64,000 nt of DNA, taken from positions 186,001 through 250,000 of the forward strand of contig NZ_MCUN01000007.1 of the NCBI RefSeq assembly GCF_002873455.1, read 5' to 3'. Under the pieces are notes generated by a model. It did no database searches. It had not been told where the DNA came from and saw nothing but the letters and a program-made list of their open reading frames with translations. This document shows positions 1 through 9,267 of the stretch, one piece after another (within the stretch, counting starts at the first letter, position 1; the number at the start of each line of letters is the position of its first letter). The translations under genes and the position numbers were made by a program. This DNA comes from Vibrio splendidus (GTDB taxonomy: Bacteria; Pseudomonadota; Gammaproteobacteria; Enterobacterales; Vibrionaceae).

Positions 1-1
1 A

Positions 2-466
2 GAGCCTTATTTCGAGAACAGTTATGCCAACTTGGCTGATTTGTATCGCGCACTTGGCGACGAGCCAAAAGCATTAGCGACACTGAAACAAGGTATTCAA
101 GCTCAACCAAAATCGAGTGTATTACCATACAGCACAGGGTTATCTCTGCTTCGTGTGAAAGATTACGAACAAGCAACGACGTACCTTAAACAAGCGGCGG
201 AAACTGCACAAACCGATCCGCAATATTGGTATGTGTATGGGTTGGCTTTGGAGAAGTCTGATGTGCTTGCTGCAAGTAAATCACTGAACAAGGCTTACCA
301 ATTTAGTCGCAACCCACAGCATCTGTATGCCCAATGTGAAGTGTTGGCGCGAAACAGTCATAAACCGGGCGCACCAAAGGCGTTTGAGCAATGTATTTCA
401 TCATTGAGCAAAGTAGCACCTCCGGAGGCAATTCAGCAGTTGAAAGCAAAAGCACTTAGCAAGTAG
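2..466 (+). CDS. TPR-repeat protein, C-terminal part (5' end outside window)
   Basis: The reading frame is open from the first bases of the window, so the gene begins upstream. About 154 residues are visible. They form helical pairs of TPR type (for example around DLYRALGDEPKALATL and YVYGLALEKSDVLAASKSL) and end with a Cys-containing helix and a VAPPEAIQQLKAKA tail. The same layout, with the same YWY, QLYA and KVAP landmarks, is at the C-terminus of the HEAT/TPR protein at 18350-19426, so the two are paralogues. TPR domains mediate protein-protein contacts; the partner is unknown. The N-terminus, which could carry a signal peptide, HEAT repeats or haem motifs, cannot be seen. Its closeness to the MoxR operon is suggestive, but 147 bases separate them. 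Confidence 0.85.
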   Translation, partial: EPYFENSYANLADLYRALGDEPKALATLKQGIQAQPKSSVLPYSTGLSLLRVKDYEQATTYLKQAAETAQTDPQYWYVYGLALEKSDVLAASKSLNKAYQFSRNPQHLYAQCEVLARNSHKPGAPKAFEQCISSLSKVAPPEAIQQLKAKALSK

Positions 467-613
467 AAAGCACTTATCGAGCAACAAGTTAAGCTGAAAT
501 AGAGCGCCATGATCAACGTGGCGATACGCTTATAAATTTATGGTGCTTATAACTAATAGTTATGGGGTTTGTGAGTAGGATGTACGCAGCCAGATTGAAT
601 TAAGGGAAGACCT
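467..613 (+). promoter_or_regulatory. Upstream region of the MoxR/Bat operon
   Basis: This 147-base gap separates the TPR gene from the MoxR gene. A short hairpin (CGCCA at 505-509 with TGGCG at 519-523) could be a weak terminator or a regulatory stem, but no T-run follows it. The AT-rich stretch around 528-556 is the likeliest place for a promoter. I see no confident -35/-10 pair. A GGGA-type ribosome site sits just before the ATG at 614. Confidence 0.35.
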
Positions 614-1597
614 ATGAACCATGCGCAACAAGCAATAAACCAACTGATTGAACAAACAGAGAAAAGTGTTATCGGTCAGAGCCACGTCGTTCGGGCTCTG
701 GTGATAGGGTTATTGACCAATGGCCATGTGCTTCTAGAAGGGCTTCCCGGTACAGCAAAAACGCGTTCGGTGAAGTCGTTGGCGAATTTACTGAATACAA
801 GCTTTGGCCGTATTCAGTTTACGCCCGATCTCCTGCCATCTGATGTAACGGGTACTGAAGTGTATCAAGAGCTAGATGGTAAACCTCAACTGCATTTCCA
901 ACCGGGTCCTATTTTCAATAGCATTGTTCTGGCCGATGAAGTGAACCGTGCTCCAGCGAAGGTGCAAGCGGCACTGCTTGAAGCGATGGCGGAAGGGACG
1001 ATAACCGTAGGCGGTCAAACTCATATCCTTCCAGACCTGTTCATGGTGTTAGCGACTCAAAACCCAGTTGAACAAGAAGGTACGTATCCACTACCGGAAG
1101 CGCAAATGGACCGTTTCATTATGAAGGTGACGGTCGACTACCCAGAGGATGAAGCTGAGCGCGACATCATTCGACTAGTGCGCAGTGAGGAGCTAGGCAG
1201 CGAAACGAGCTCAGAGCTAGTCACACCGCAACACATCGAACCTGAATTGGTACTTGAGGCTCGTCGTCAACTCCCAGAAATTGCCGTTTCCGAATTAGTT
1301 GAGAATTACATCGTGGCCTTGGTAATGGCAACGCGAAAACCTGAGCGTTATCCAGAATCAGACTTATCGAAATGGATTGAAATTGGTTCAAGTCCTAGAG
1401 CTTCAATTTCATTAGATAAATGTGCTCGCGCTTATGCATGGCTACAAGGGCGTGACCACGTCACTTTAGATGATGTGCGTGCTATGTTGCCAACCGTATT
1501 AGGCCACCGATTCTCGTTGTCTTACGATGCATTGGCCGATGGTGTTGACCATCAAAGAGTGGTTGAAGAACTGCTTGATAATGTTGAGATCGGATAA
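614..1597 (+). CDS. MoxR-family AAA+ ATPase
   Basis: A 327-residue AAA+ ATPase of the MoxR family. It has a Walker A motif GLPGTAKT (about residues 43-50), a Walker B motif with D108/E109 in VLADEVNRAP, and the MoxR signature segment MVLATQNPVEQEGTYPLPEA followed by MDRF. Its length is normal for the family. MoxR proteins act as chaperone-like ATPases, usually with von Willebrand factor A (VWA) domain proteins encoded next to them. That is the case here: DUF58, DUF4381 and two VWA proteins follow with gaps or overlaps of only a few bases. The likely role is ATP-driven maturation or assembly of an envelope complex (Bat/aerotolerance-type operon). The actual client is not known from the sequence. 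Confidence 0.95.
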   Translation: MNHAQQAINQLIEQTEKSVIGQSHVVRALVIGLLTNGHVLLEGLPGTAKTRSVKSLANLLNTSFGRIQFTPDLLPSDVTGTEVYQELDGKPQLHFQPGPIFNSIVLADEVNRAPAKVQAALLEAMAEGTITVGGQTHILPDLFMVLATQNPVEQEGTYPLPEAQMDRFIMKVTVDYPEDEAERDIIRLVRSEELGSETSSELVTPQHIEPELVLEARRQLPEIAVSELVENYIVALVMATRKPERYPESDLSKWIEIGSSPRASISLDKCARAYAWLQGRDHVTLDDVRAMLPTVLGHRFSLSYDALADGVDHQRVVEELLDNVEIG

Positions 1598-1609
1598 CTA
1601 GGGGGCGTT

Positions 1610-2572
1610 ATGGCGAAGCCAACACAAGCTCCCAAATCACAAGGCCTTGATCCACGACTATATTGTGACTATTCAAGGTTAGTGCGAATTCAGGCTCAAG
1701 CTGAGTCTTTCTCTCTGCTACCACATCTAAAAGCGGGCAGCGTACTTTCGGGCAGACATAACTCTCTGTTCCGTGGCCGTGGTTTGAATTTTGAGGAGCT
1801 GCGTCACTACCAACTTGGTGATGATATTCGTAACCTCGATTGGAAAGTCACGATGCGAACGGGTAAACCTCATGTTCGCAGCTATACCGAAGAGAAAGAC
1901 CGAAATGTAATGATCTGTGTTGATCAGCGCAGTTCAATGTTTTTTGCCTCTCAAGACACTATGAAATCCGTTGTCGCTGCCGAAGTGGCGGCATTGTGTG
2001 GATGGCGGGTGCTTAAAGACGGTGACCGTGTCGGTTTCGTTTTGGCCTCACATCAAAAACTTTTCCATACTAAAGCACAGCGTTCACAGTCTGATTTACT
2101 GGCTCAGTTAAAGCATCTTACCAAAGCTAATCAAAGCTTAGGCGTCAACGTAAGTGATGGCGATAATGTTGGTTTTAACCAGTGGATTGAACTGATCAAA
2201 CGAATGAGACTCAAGCAATCAACCTTGATATTCATTAGTGACTGGCGAGACTGCCGAGAACAACATCTCGATCGACTAAAGCAGTTACAGCAACACAACG
2301 ATATCCTGGCCATTATGGTCACCGACCCATTAGAACAGTCATTGCCTCAAGATCTTGCAAGCGCAAACTGGGTGGTGGGTGATGGTCGGTTTCAACTTAA
2401 TCTGGACAGCCAATCTAAGGTAAACCTCGCGAGTGAAAGCCTTGCCCAAAAAGCGGCACTTCAGAAACAGTCCCTTGCTAAATTAATGGCGATGAAAAAC
2501 CTCCCTTACATCGAATTAGACACGTCAGGCAATCACATATCGCAGCTGCAAAAGCTAGTGGGAGGGCGCTAA
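1610..2572 (+). CDS. DUF58 domain protein
   Basis: A 320-residue protein of the DUF58 family that accompanies MoxR ATPases. The hallmark segment is HYQLGDDIRNLDWKVTMRTG (about residues 86-105). It is followed by a VWA-like strand with VDQRSSM in place of a standard DxSxS metal site, and a later IFISDWRD strand. No membrane segment is evident. The start at 1610 has a strong GGGGG ribosome site and lies 12 bases after the MoxR stop. The next gene begins directly after its stop codon, so the genes are clearly co-transcribed. By family precedent it is a partner of the MoxR ATPase; its biochemical activity is unknown. Confidence 0.92.
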   Translation: MAKPTQAPKSQGLDPRLYCDYSRLVRIQAQAESFSLLPHLKAGSVLSGRHNSLFRGRGLNFEELRHYQLGDDIRNLDWKVTMRTGKPHVRSYTEEKDRNVMICVDQRSSMFFASQDTMKSVVAAEVAALCGWRVLKDGDRVGFVLASHQKLFHTKAQRSQSDLLAQLKHLTKANQSLGVNVSDGDNVGFNQWIELIKRMRLKQSTLIFISDWRDCREQHLDRLKQLQQHNDILAIMVTDPLEQSLPQDLASANWVVGDGRFQLNLDSQSKVNLASESLAQKAALQKQSLAKLMAMKNLPYIELDTSGNHISQLQKLVGGR

Positions 2573-3133
2573 ATGGCCGTTGAACATACTCCTCCAAGTA
2601 CTTACATTCTTCGCGAGTTGCACGATGTCGCTATTCCTGACAGTGTGAGTTGGGCTCCTCAAACGATGGGTTGGAAGATCCTCGGCGTTATTTTGTTATT
2701 GGTCGCTGTCTATTTGGCTTATCGTTTGGCGCAGAAATGGTGGAACAATCGTTATCGTCAAGAAGCACTTAAAGAACTCATGCTTTTAGATGCAAGAGAT
2801 AAAAACTCAACCGAACGAACTTTTAAAGTGTTGAAAGTGGTACTGCGCTACCTAGACAACAGCAATGCGAAATTGTTTGGTCAAGCCTATGTGAATCGCT
2901 TGAACGCTTATCTGCCAGTTGGCGCTAACACTAATACAAGCAGCAGTGCATTTTTTACTGATGAAGTCTCGGGATTATGGATGCAAAGCCTGATAAACCC
3001 TAACGTGCGTTTAACCTTCGAACAACGTTTAGAAGTGATTCAAACCGCGATGATGTGGTTAAAACTTCACAAGCCGAATGTACAAACAAAACCAGATGTA
3101 CAGGTGACGGTTGAGGAGCAAGACAATGTTTGA
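2573..3133 (+). CDS. DUF4381 single-pass membrane protein
   Basis: A 186-residue protein with a short N-terminal part, one transmembrane helix at about residues 34-51 (KILGVILLLVAVYLAYRL) and a cytoplasmic helical region. The layout matches DUF4381, a family found almost only in MoxR/Bat operons between the DUF58 and VWA genes. It starts right after the DUF58 stop, and its last 8 bases overlap the following VWA gene, indicating translational coupling. It probably anchors or adapts the MoxR/VWA complex at the inner membrane (inference). Confidence 0.88.
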   Translation: MAVEHTPPSTYILRELHDVAIPDSVSWAPQTMGWKILGVILLLVAVYLAYRLAQKWWNNRYRQEALKELMLLDARDKNSTERTFKVLKVVLRYLDNSNAKLFGQAYVNRLNAYLPVGANTNTSSSAFFTDEVSGLWMQSLINPNVRLTFEQRLEVIQTAMMWLKLHKPNVQTKPDVQVTVEEQDNV

Positions 3134-4205
3134 TGTTTTATCTGCGAACTTTGAATTTGTGCACCCGCTTTGGTTTATGGCGTTACCTCTACCTTTATTG
3201 GTCTACTTTGCTGTGCCTGCTTATCGCACCAAGCAAATGGCCATCAAGGTGCCATTCTTCAGCGAGTTGGTTGAAGCGATTGGGGAGGCGCCATCTGAAG
3301 GTGCAAGCCAATTAACACCTAGTTGGTGGCAACGAACCACGCTTATTATTACTTGGGGATTAGTGGTGTGTGCGCTAGCGAAACCAACCATTCTTGGTGA
3401 GCCACAGGTTCGCGAACAACTAGGTCGTGATGTCATGGTTGTGGTCGATTTATCTGGCTCAATGGCAGAGCAAGACTTTACCTCTAAGCAAGGAGATAAA
3501 ATCTCTCGCTTAGACGCGACCAAAGAAGTGTTAGCCGACTTTGCAAAAACTAGAAAAGGCGACAGACTCGGTTTGATTCTGTTTGGTGATGCAGCGTTTG
3601 TACAAACCCCATTTACGGCAGACCAAGAGGTATGGCTTGAGCTACTCAACCAAACCGATGTTGCGATGGCGGGTCAAAGTACTCATTTAGGTGATGCAAT
3701 TGGTTTGGCCATTAAGGTGTTTGAACAAAGCGAGAAGCAGAGCGCTGCAGTTCAAGACTCAAGCATCGATACCAACGCGAAAGAGAAAGTCGTGATTGTG
3801 TTAACCGACGGTAACGATACGGGAAGTTTTGTTGAGCCGATTGATGCTGCAAAAGTTGCTAAAGCGAAAGACGTTCGTATACACGTTATCGCGATGGGCG
3901 ATCCGCAAACTGTTGGTGAAGTGGCTTTGGATATGGAAACCATCAAGCGTGTGGCGCAAGAATCCGGCGGCGAAGCCTTTGAAGCACTTAACCGCGACGA
4001 ACTGACCAAAGCTTACGCTCAGATTGGTGAACTAGAACCTCAGTTGTACGAAAGCACCACTTTTCGCCCTAAACAGGGGCTGCACCATTATCTGATGGCG
4101 ATTGTCGTTGTGATGTATTTGACTGCCTTTAGTTTTGCGACGATACGCCGAAGATCGTTTTTGGCCTCTAAAATTAAAAAATTGAAAGGAGAGGACGATG
4201 CCTGA
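3126..4205 (+). CDS. BatA-like VWA-domain membrane protein
   Basis: A 359-residue protein with hydrophobic N-terminal segments (about residues 12-31 and 72-86), a VWA domain with a complete MIDAS motif DLSGSMAEQ (D108, S110, S112) and a TDGND strand, and a C-terminal transmembrane helix. I chose the ATG at 3126 rather than an in-frame TTG at 3111 because GAGGAG at 3113-3118 is ideally spaced for it. This gives an 8-base overlap with DUF4381. VWA domains bind ligands through a divalent metal. In Bat operons BatA is an inner-membrane protein with the VWA domain facing the periplasm or cytoplasm. It overlaps the next gene by 8 bases. Confidence 0.93.
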   Translation: MFDVLSANFEFVHPLWFMALPLPLLVYFAVPAYRTKQMAIKVPFFSELVEAIGEAPSEGASQLTPSWWQRTTLIITWGLVVCALAKPTILGEPQVREQLGRDVMVVVDLSGSMAEQDFTSKQGDKISRLDATKEVLADFAKTRKGDRLGLILFGDAAFVQTPFTADQEVWLELLNQTDVAMAGQSTHLGDAIGLAIKVFEQSEKQSAAVQDSSIDTNAKEKVVIVLTDGNDTGSFVEPIDAAKVAKAKDVRIHVIAMGDPQTVGEVALDMETIKRVAQESGGEAFEALNRDELTKAYAQIGELEPQLYESTTFRPKQGLHHYLMAIVVVMYLTAFSFATIRRRSFLASKIKKLKGEDDA

Positions 4206-5904
4206 TTCTCTCACTCTGCAACAGTTCTTTACCCAGTTTCATTTCATTCGACCATTGTGGTTGTTGGCCTTTATTCCGATGTTTTCCCTGTTATGGGTTC
4301 GTTGGAGAGAAGAGACCAAGCCAACGTGGAGAGACATTCTACCTGCGCACTTACGCGATGCATTGACGATTGGCGAAACCGGCTGGCGTAAGCAGTTACC
4401 ATTGAAACTATTAGTGGTGATTGTGACTATCGCCATCGTCATCTGCTCGGGTCCAACATGGCAGCGTGAGTCTTCGCCTTTTGGTGAAGACAAAGCGTCG
4501 ATGTTGGTTGTGCTTGGTAACAGTGAATCCATGCTTGCCAAAGATCTACCGCCAAGTCGTTTGGAGCGTTCTAAGCAGAAAATTCGAGACTTGTTGGCTG
4601 CGCGTAAAGGCGGTAATACGGGTTTAGTGGTTTATGCAGGCAGCGCACACGTGGCGATGCCCGTGACGCAGGACAGCAAGGTATTTGAACCGTTTCTTGC
4701 GGCTATTACACCTGACATTATGCCGGTTTCAGGTAAATCAGCGGAAGAAGCGTTACCACTGATCAATCAACAACTATCTGGAGAGTTAGGCTCTTCGGTG
4801 CTGTTAGTATCAGATGGTGTAAACCCAAGTACCATAAGAGCGTACGAGAGCTTCTTTAACGACAATCCATATCAGTTGCTCATCCTAGCTGCAGGAAACA
4901 GTAATGTGGTCAGCGATAACCCTGTCGACTTAGACTCACTGCGTAACTTAGCGAGTAAAACGGGTGGACGAGTGATTGAGGTGACTGTTGATGACTCGGA
5001 TATTCAACAACTGAACAAAGCGGTTGAGAGGAACATGCAACTTAACGGTGAGTCCTCTATGCCATGGAAAGACATGGGCTATGGTCTACTTATTCCAATG
5101 GCAATCATCATGTTGTTGTGGTTCAGAAAAGGGTGGTTAGTGCAGTGGTGTGTGGTTGGCGTTCTGATTACAGGCGGCGTGTATTCTCCTAACACTTTGG
5201 CGAAAACAGTCAACTTAACCGCTGAGAAACCGCTCGTGGTGGAGTCTGTCACCGCTTGGGATAAAACAGCCCAATGGTGGTGGGATTTATGGCTAACGCC
5301 CGACCAACAAGGGCAGCGTTTATTGAACCAACAAGAATACCTTGAAGCTGCCAAGCACTTTAAAGATCCAATGAGAAAAGGTGTTGCTTATTATTATGCT
5401 CGTGATTTTAAGTTAGCACATAGTGCGTTCTTACAAACGAAAACCGATTTTGGTTTGTATAACGCTGCGAGTGCATTAGCTCGTCAACGTGAATACCTTG
5501 CCGCACGAGACTTATTGAAAGCGCTGAGTGAAAAGCCAAACCTTTCACTACAACTAAGACCTGACGTTGAGCATAACTTAGCGGTAATTGGCGGTATTGT
5601 CGAAGAGGTCAATCGCACCAGCGAGAGCCAATCAGGCACTACAGATGGCCCTGAGGAATCGTTAGAATTAGATGACGATCAGCCACGCACTGGCGATGGT
5701 GCAGAAGAAGAAACGGTCGCAGAACTCATGCTTAAGGAAACACTCAACGCTAACGAAATTTTGGGTAGCCAAGAACTGGCAGACAAGTGGTTAAAACGAG
5801 TAGAGGCGGATCCCAAGTTATTCTTGAAGTCCAAATTCCAAATTCAACTACGAGAACCTGCGCCTTCGATCGAGCCGTCGTTAAAACAGGAGCAAGCACA
5901 ATGA
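4198..5904 (+). CDS. BatB/BatC-type protein: VWA domain fused to TPR
   Basis: A 568-residue membrane protein. It has N-terminal hydrophobic helices (about residues 13-32 and 62-82), a VWA-like domain, further membrane segments (about residues 297-330) and a TPR-like helical region (about residues 370-465) with an acidic linker after it. This is the fused BatB-BatC arrangement usual in gamma-proteobacteria. The MIDAS motif is degenerate: where the neighbour has DLSGS, this protein has GNSES, so the first Asp is missing while a later VSDG strand remains. It may therefore bind metal weakly and could pair with the intact VWA of BatA. Its start overlaps the BatA stop by 8 bases and its stop overlaps the BatD start (ATGA). 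Confidence 0.9.
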   Translation: MPDSLTLQQFFTQFHFIRPLWLLAFIPMFSLLWVRWREETKPTWRDILPAHLRDALTIGETGWRKQLPLKLLVVIVTIAIVICSGPTWQRESSPFGEDKASMLVVLGNSESMLAKDLPPSRLERSKQKIRDLLAARKGGNTGLVVYAGSAHVAMPVTQDSKVFEPFLAAITPDIMPVSGKSAEEALPLINQQLSGELGSSVLLVSDGVNPSTIRAYESFFNDNPYQLLILAAGNSNVVSDNPVDLDSLRNLASKTGGRVIEVTVDDSDIQQLNKAVERNMQLNGESSMPWKDMGYGLLIPMAIIMLLWFRKGWLVQWCVVGVLITGGVYSPNTLAKTVNLTAEKPLVVESVTAWDKTAQWWWDLWLTPDQQGQRLLNQQEYLEAAKHFKDPMRKGVAYYYARDFKLAHSAFLQTKTDFGLYNAASALARQREYLAARDLLKALSEKPNLSLQLRPDVEHNLAVIGGIVEEVNRTSESQSGTTDGPEESLELDDDQPRTGDGAEEETVAELMLKETLNANEILGSQELADKWLKRVEADPKLFLKSKFQIQLREPAPSIEPSLKQEQAQ

Positions 5905-7286
5905 GTCGATATGATTTAGCTCTTGAAGTGGTTCAAGCAAAGCCAGGGCGTTCAGAGTCCTTTAAACTAGTGAAGACCTTGCTAATGTCGATGATTCTCT
6001 TGATTAGCACTGTTTTCTCTACGCTTGCTTCTGCGATCGATATCTTCGATCTGCAAAAAAGTGGTGACGTTGAGCTTATCGCTTGGGTAGGGGAAAAGCC
6101 GAAGTCAGGCGATAGGGTAACGCCGCCTAAAGTTAGCGTTAATGAGCAAGTGATCTTGAATATTGAGGTGGCGACGCCGCGTTGGTTTACGGGTGGAACT
6201 CGCATTGGTGGTATTGAAATCCCGAATGTAATTGCTAAACAACGTAACCAACTCGCGACGAATTACACGGAAAGAGTGGGTAGCACAACTTGGTCGCGCC
6301 AACGTTGGGAAGTGACGCTCTACCCAATGACCTCTGGCGAGTTTGTGATTCCAACCTTGCCGGTTCGTGTACAAGTCTCTGCTCCTCATGGTTCAAACGT
6401 TGGCGGCACGCTTTACACACAACCGATTAAGTTTGAAGCCTCATTACCGTCTGGTTTGTTAAGCGATGAATCGCCTTGGTTTTCTGCGACAAACGTGGAT
6501 GTTGAGCAGCAATGGCAACGTTCGAGCGAGGACTTAAAAGTGGGTGATGCGGTTACTCGAACTGTGACGATCAAAGCGAAAGACAGTTTGTCGGTGTTAC
6601 TTCCCAATGTGTTGACCAAGGAATCCACTCAACAATATCAAGCCTACCCGCAACCTAATCGTTTAGATGACACACAAGAACGTGGTGACTACCGTTCTAG
6701 CCGAATTGAAGAGACGGTCTATGTGATTCAACAAGGTGGCGAATTTACGTTGCCAGAGTTTTCATTCCAGTGGTGGGATAGCAAAAACCAGCGGCTTGAA
6801 AGCGTGGTGATACAAGGCGAAGTGTTTGAAGCAAAACACACACTCCAATCTTTCATCAAGGCTTACATGTCGGTCTTTATCAGCATTGGTTTGGTAATGA
6901 CGTTATGTGTTGTGCTATTGGTTTCTTTGAAGCGTTATTATAAAAACCGTCCTGCACCAAGTTGGTTGGCGTTACGTCGTTTACTAAAGCAAGGTAATTG
7001 GTCTGCATTGAGAACCTTTATTTATCGTCAATTACGCAGTGAAACCACTCAACTCGAACTAAATAAAGCGAGCTCTCAAAAGCGTTGGGTGGAAGACAGC
7101 GAAGCGCTTCAACAAGGGCGTGAAGATAAAAAGGTATTTATTCGTTTGTGGAAAGGTCTACGTATCCTACCAAGTGACCAATCTATGTCGCCTGACGGGG
7201 TAACTGGCAAGGTGAATTCGCGTTCAATTATTGGTCTCTTGAAAGTTCCTAAAGCCTTGCCAGACTTAAAAGATAGAACTAAGTAG
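5901..7286 (+). CDS. BatD-like protein (oxygen-tolerance family)
   Basis: A 461-residue protein of the BatD family. The start is the ATG at 5901, in an ATGA overlap with the previous stop; a longer in-frame reading would lie inside that gene. An N-terminal hydrophobic stretch ending STLASAI looks like a signal sequence. It is followed by beta-rich periplasmic domains (about residues 40-320) typical of BatD, a transmembrane helix near residues 325-345 (ISIGLVMTLCVVLLVSL) and a basic cytoplasmic tail. BatD is exported and membrane-anchored. The family was named for aerotolerance, but its molecular role is unsettled. It is the last gene of the operon; a strong terminator follows. Confidence 0.9.
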   Translation: MSRYDLALEVVQAKPGRSESFKLVKTLLMSMILLISTVFSTLASAIDIFDLQKSGDVELIAWVGEKPKSGDRVTPPKVSVNEQVILNIEVATPRWFTGGTRIGGIEIPNVIAKQRNQLATNYTERVGSTTWSRQRWEVTLYPMTSGEFVIPTLPVRVQVSAPHGSNVGGTLYTQPIKFEASLPSGLLSDESPWFSATNVDVEQQWQRSSEDLKVGDAVTRTVTIKAKDSLSVLLPNVLTKESTQQYQAYPQPNRLDDTQERGDYRSSRIEETVYVIQQGGEFTLPEFSFQWWDSKNQRLESVVIQGEVFEAKHTLQSFIKAYMSVFISIGLVMTLCVVLLVSLKRYYKNRPAPSWLALRRLLKQGNWSALRTFIYRQLRSETTQLELNKASSQKRWVEDSEALQQGREDKKVFIRLWKGLRILPSDQSMSPDGVTGKVNSRSIIGLLKVPKALPDLKDRTK

Positions 7287-7318
7287 CAAACTTAAGTCAT
7301 TCGCATCGAACATAATCG

Positions 7319-7351
7319 GCAGGTTCTCTAATATGGAGAGCCTGCTTCTTT
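7319..7351 (+). terminator. Rho-independent terminator after the Bat operon
   Basis: A 10-bp stem (GCAGGTTCTC with GAGAGCCTGC, including one G-U pair) and a 7-base loop are followed by TTCTTT. It lies 32 bases after the BatD stop and separates the Bat operon from the LysR gene. Confidence 0.85.
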
Positions 7352-7364
7352 ACTATGGAACTGT

Positions 7365-8270
7365 ATGAAAAGTACTGAACTCAATTTAATTCCTATTTTT
7401 GTCGCTATTTATGAAGAGCAGAACTTATCTAGAGCTGCTAATCGTATGGACATTAGCCAACCTGCGGTAAGCAAAGCGCTTGCTAGGCTTCGTGATATTT
7501 ATGACGAGCCATTGTTTCACCGAACAACATCAGGGGTTGAGCCTACTACCTTTGCCATTGATATCTATCCGGCAATGGCGGCTGCGCTAAAGAATTTCAC
7601 TTCTACATTGTCGGCTTCAAGAGATTTTGACCCTAAAACATCAAATCGTATTTTCTCTATTGCTTGTGTCTCCCCGGCAAGTTACGAAATGATGCCAAAA
7701 GTAATGCAACTTATTAGTCAAGTCGCTCCTAACATAGCTCTGGAAGTTCACCCTTTATTTACCGAAGATTACGAATCGGATCTTAGGCTACAAAGACATG
7801 ATGTGATCATTGATATGACTCCAAAGGAAAGAACGACACTTAAACACGAAGTGATCTCACATGAAGAGCTGGTTGTCGTGTGTAGAGCCGATCATCCCAC
7901 AGTTGGTGACACTATCGATATGGAGCAATTTTTGGCTCATGAACATGTAGTGGTTTCTCGCTGGCACGCTCGTAAGAGTTTGTTGAGCTCTGAGCATTTC
8001 AGGGACTTAGAAAAGCGCAAAATCGTTTATCGAGCTGCGGGTGTCGTTGAAATGTTTCCGGTCATCGAAGGTTCTGATTGTCTTGGCATGCTTCCTATGT
8101 CGTCAGTGCGATGTTTTTCTGAAAAGTACAATGTAAAAACACTGCCTTTGCCTTTCGAGTTAGAAAATCTAGATATGTGCATGATCTGGCATCCGAGTCG
8201 AACTAATGAACCGAGTCATAAATGGTTGAGATCCAAGATCAAAGCGGCCGCAAAAGAGTTATCAAGTTGA
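7365..8270 (+). CDS. LysR-family transcriptional regulator
   Basis: A 301-residue LysR-type regulator. The N-terminal winged helix-turn-helix is clear ([20 protein letters not shown] at about residues 21-40), followed by the effector-binding domain with the usual alpha/beta pattern. The N-terminal style ([20 protein letters not shown]) is that of the LeuO/NodD-like branch, but I cannot assign a target or effector. The lipid kinase gene starts 19 bases downstream with a good AAGGAG site, so the two are probably co-transcribed. LysR genes are often autoregulated; no divergent target gene is present here. Confidence 0.93.
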   Translation: MKSTELNLIPIFVAIYEEQNLSRAANRMDISQPAVSKALARLRDIYDEPLFHRTTSGVEPTTFAIDIYPAMAAALKNFTSTLSASRDFDPKTSNRIFSIACVSPASYEMMPKVMQLISQVAPNIALEVHPLFTEDYESDLRLQRHDVIIDMTPKERTTLKHEVISHEELVVVCRADHPTVGDTIDMEQFLAHEHVVVSRWHARKSLLSSEHFRDLEKRKIVYRAAGVVEMFPVIEGSDCLGMLPMSSVRCFSEKYNVKTLPLPFELENLDMCMIWHPSRTNEPSHKWLRSKIKAAAKELSS

Positions 8271-8289
8271 AATCATAAGGAGCATCGCC

Positions 8290-9195
8290 ATGCAAAGCGT
8301 TCGTGCGATTTTTAACGGAAAGAAAGCCAATACTCCAGAACTAAGGCAAGCGGTTTTTGCTACAAGGGAGCGGGATATCGACCTGCAAGTTAGAGTTACG
8401 TGGGAGTCATCAGATATGTTTCGCTTGGTGAGCGAAGCGATATGCGATGGTGTAAAACGACTGATTGTGGCTGGTGGCGATGGAACGGTGAATGAAGCCG
8501 TTAATGCGCTCAACCAATTTCGTGCCAGTGAAAGGCCACAGCTTGCGATCATTCCAATGGGAACTGCGAACGACTTTGCTACCGCAGCAGGTATTCCGAG
8601 CGATATTACCGGTGCTTTTACGCTCGCGTTAGAAGGGAATGCGCTTGCGGTAGACAGCGTTCGTGCGAATGATCGTTATTTCATGAACGTTGCTGCGGCT
8701 GGCTTTGGCGCGGAAGTGACAGCTGAAACGCCCGTTGAACTTAAGGACTTTCTTGGTGGTGGTGCGTACACGTTGACAGGTATGGTTAAGGCGTTAGGTT
8801 TTAAACCTTATAGTGGCACACTGACTATAGATAAAGGCAGTTTTACTGGTGAGATCTTGGTCGGTGCTTTTTGTAATGGCCGCTTGGCAGGTGGTGGACA
8901 AGAGCTCGCACCTAATGCATTAATTGACGATGGCTTGATGGATCTTACTTTAGTCAAAGCCTTCGTTGCTTCTGACTTGCCAAAAGTTATCGAAGAGCTT
9001 AAACATCCTGCCGACGACGGAAAATACATTGTTCGCACTCAAGCTCGTTGGCTAGAGGTAGATTTCCCTCAGACACTGCCGATTAATCTTGATGGTGAAC
9101 CTTATCGTTCTAACCAAATCCGCTTTGAGGTTATGCCATCAAGCATCAGCTTGGTGCTGCCCGAAGGCAGCGCTTGTTTAGTCAAAAATCAGTGA
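8290..9195 (+). CDS. yegS: YegS-like lipid kinase
   Basis: A 301-residue diacylglycerol-kinase-fold protein matching the YegS family in length and motifs. It has the nucleotide-binding [10 protein letters not shown] (GGDGT about residues 62-66), a PMGTANDFA segment and a C-terminal region with LDGEP. YegS enzymes phosphorylate lipids such as phosphatidylglycerol in vitro; the natural substrate is uncertain. The protein is cytoplasmic or peripheral to the membrane, with no transmembrane helix. It follows the LysR gene closely. It converges with the GGDEF-EAL gene; the 72-base gap between them is AT-rich and contains no clean terminator. Confidence 0.93.
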   Translation: MQSVRAIFNGKKANTPELRQAVFATRERDIDLQVRVTWESSDMFRLVSEAICDGVKRLIVAGGDGTVNEAVNALNQFRASERPQLAIIPMGTANDFATAAGIPSDITGAFTLALEGNALAVDSVRANDRYFMNVAAAGFGAEVTAETPVELKDFLGGGAYTLTGMVKALGFKPYSGTLTIDKGSFTGEILVGAFCNGRLAGGGQELAPNALIDDGLMDLTLVKAFVASDLPKVIEELKHPADDGKYIVRTQARWLEVDFPQTLPINLDGEPYRSNQIRFEVMPSSISLVLPEGSACLVKNQ

Positions 9196-9267
9196 AGGAA
9201 CTTAACAAACTGAAGCGGTTTAATTTAAGTTATTTGATTTAAGTTACTCAATTTTAAGTAATAGGCA

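Noticed and set aside
5787..5900. Longer N-terminus for BatD
   Set aside because: It would lie inside the preceding gene in another frame, and the ATG at 5901 gives a normal ATGA coupling and a proper signal sequence.
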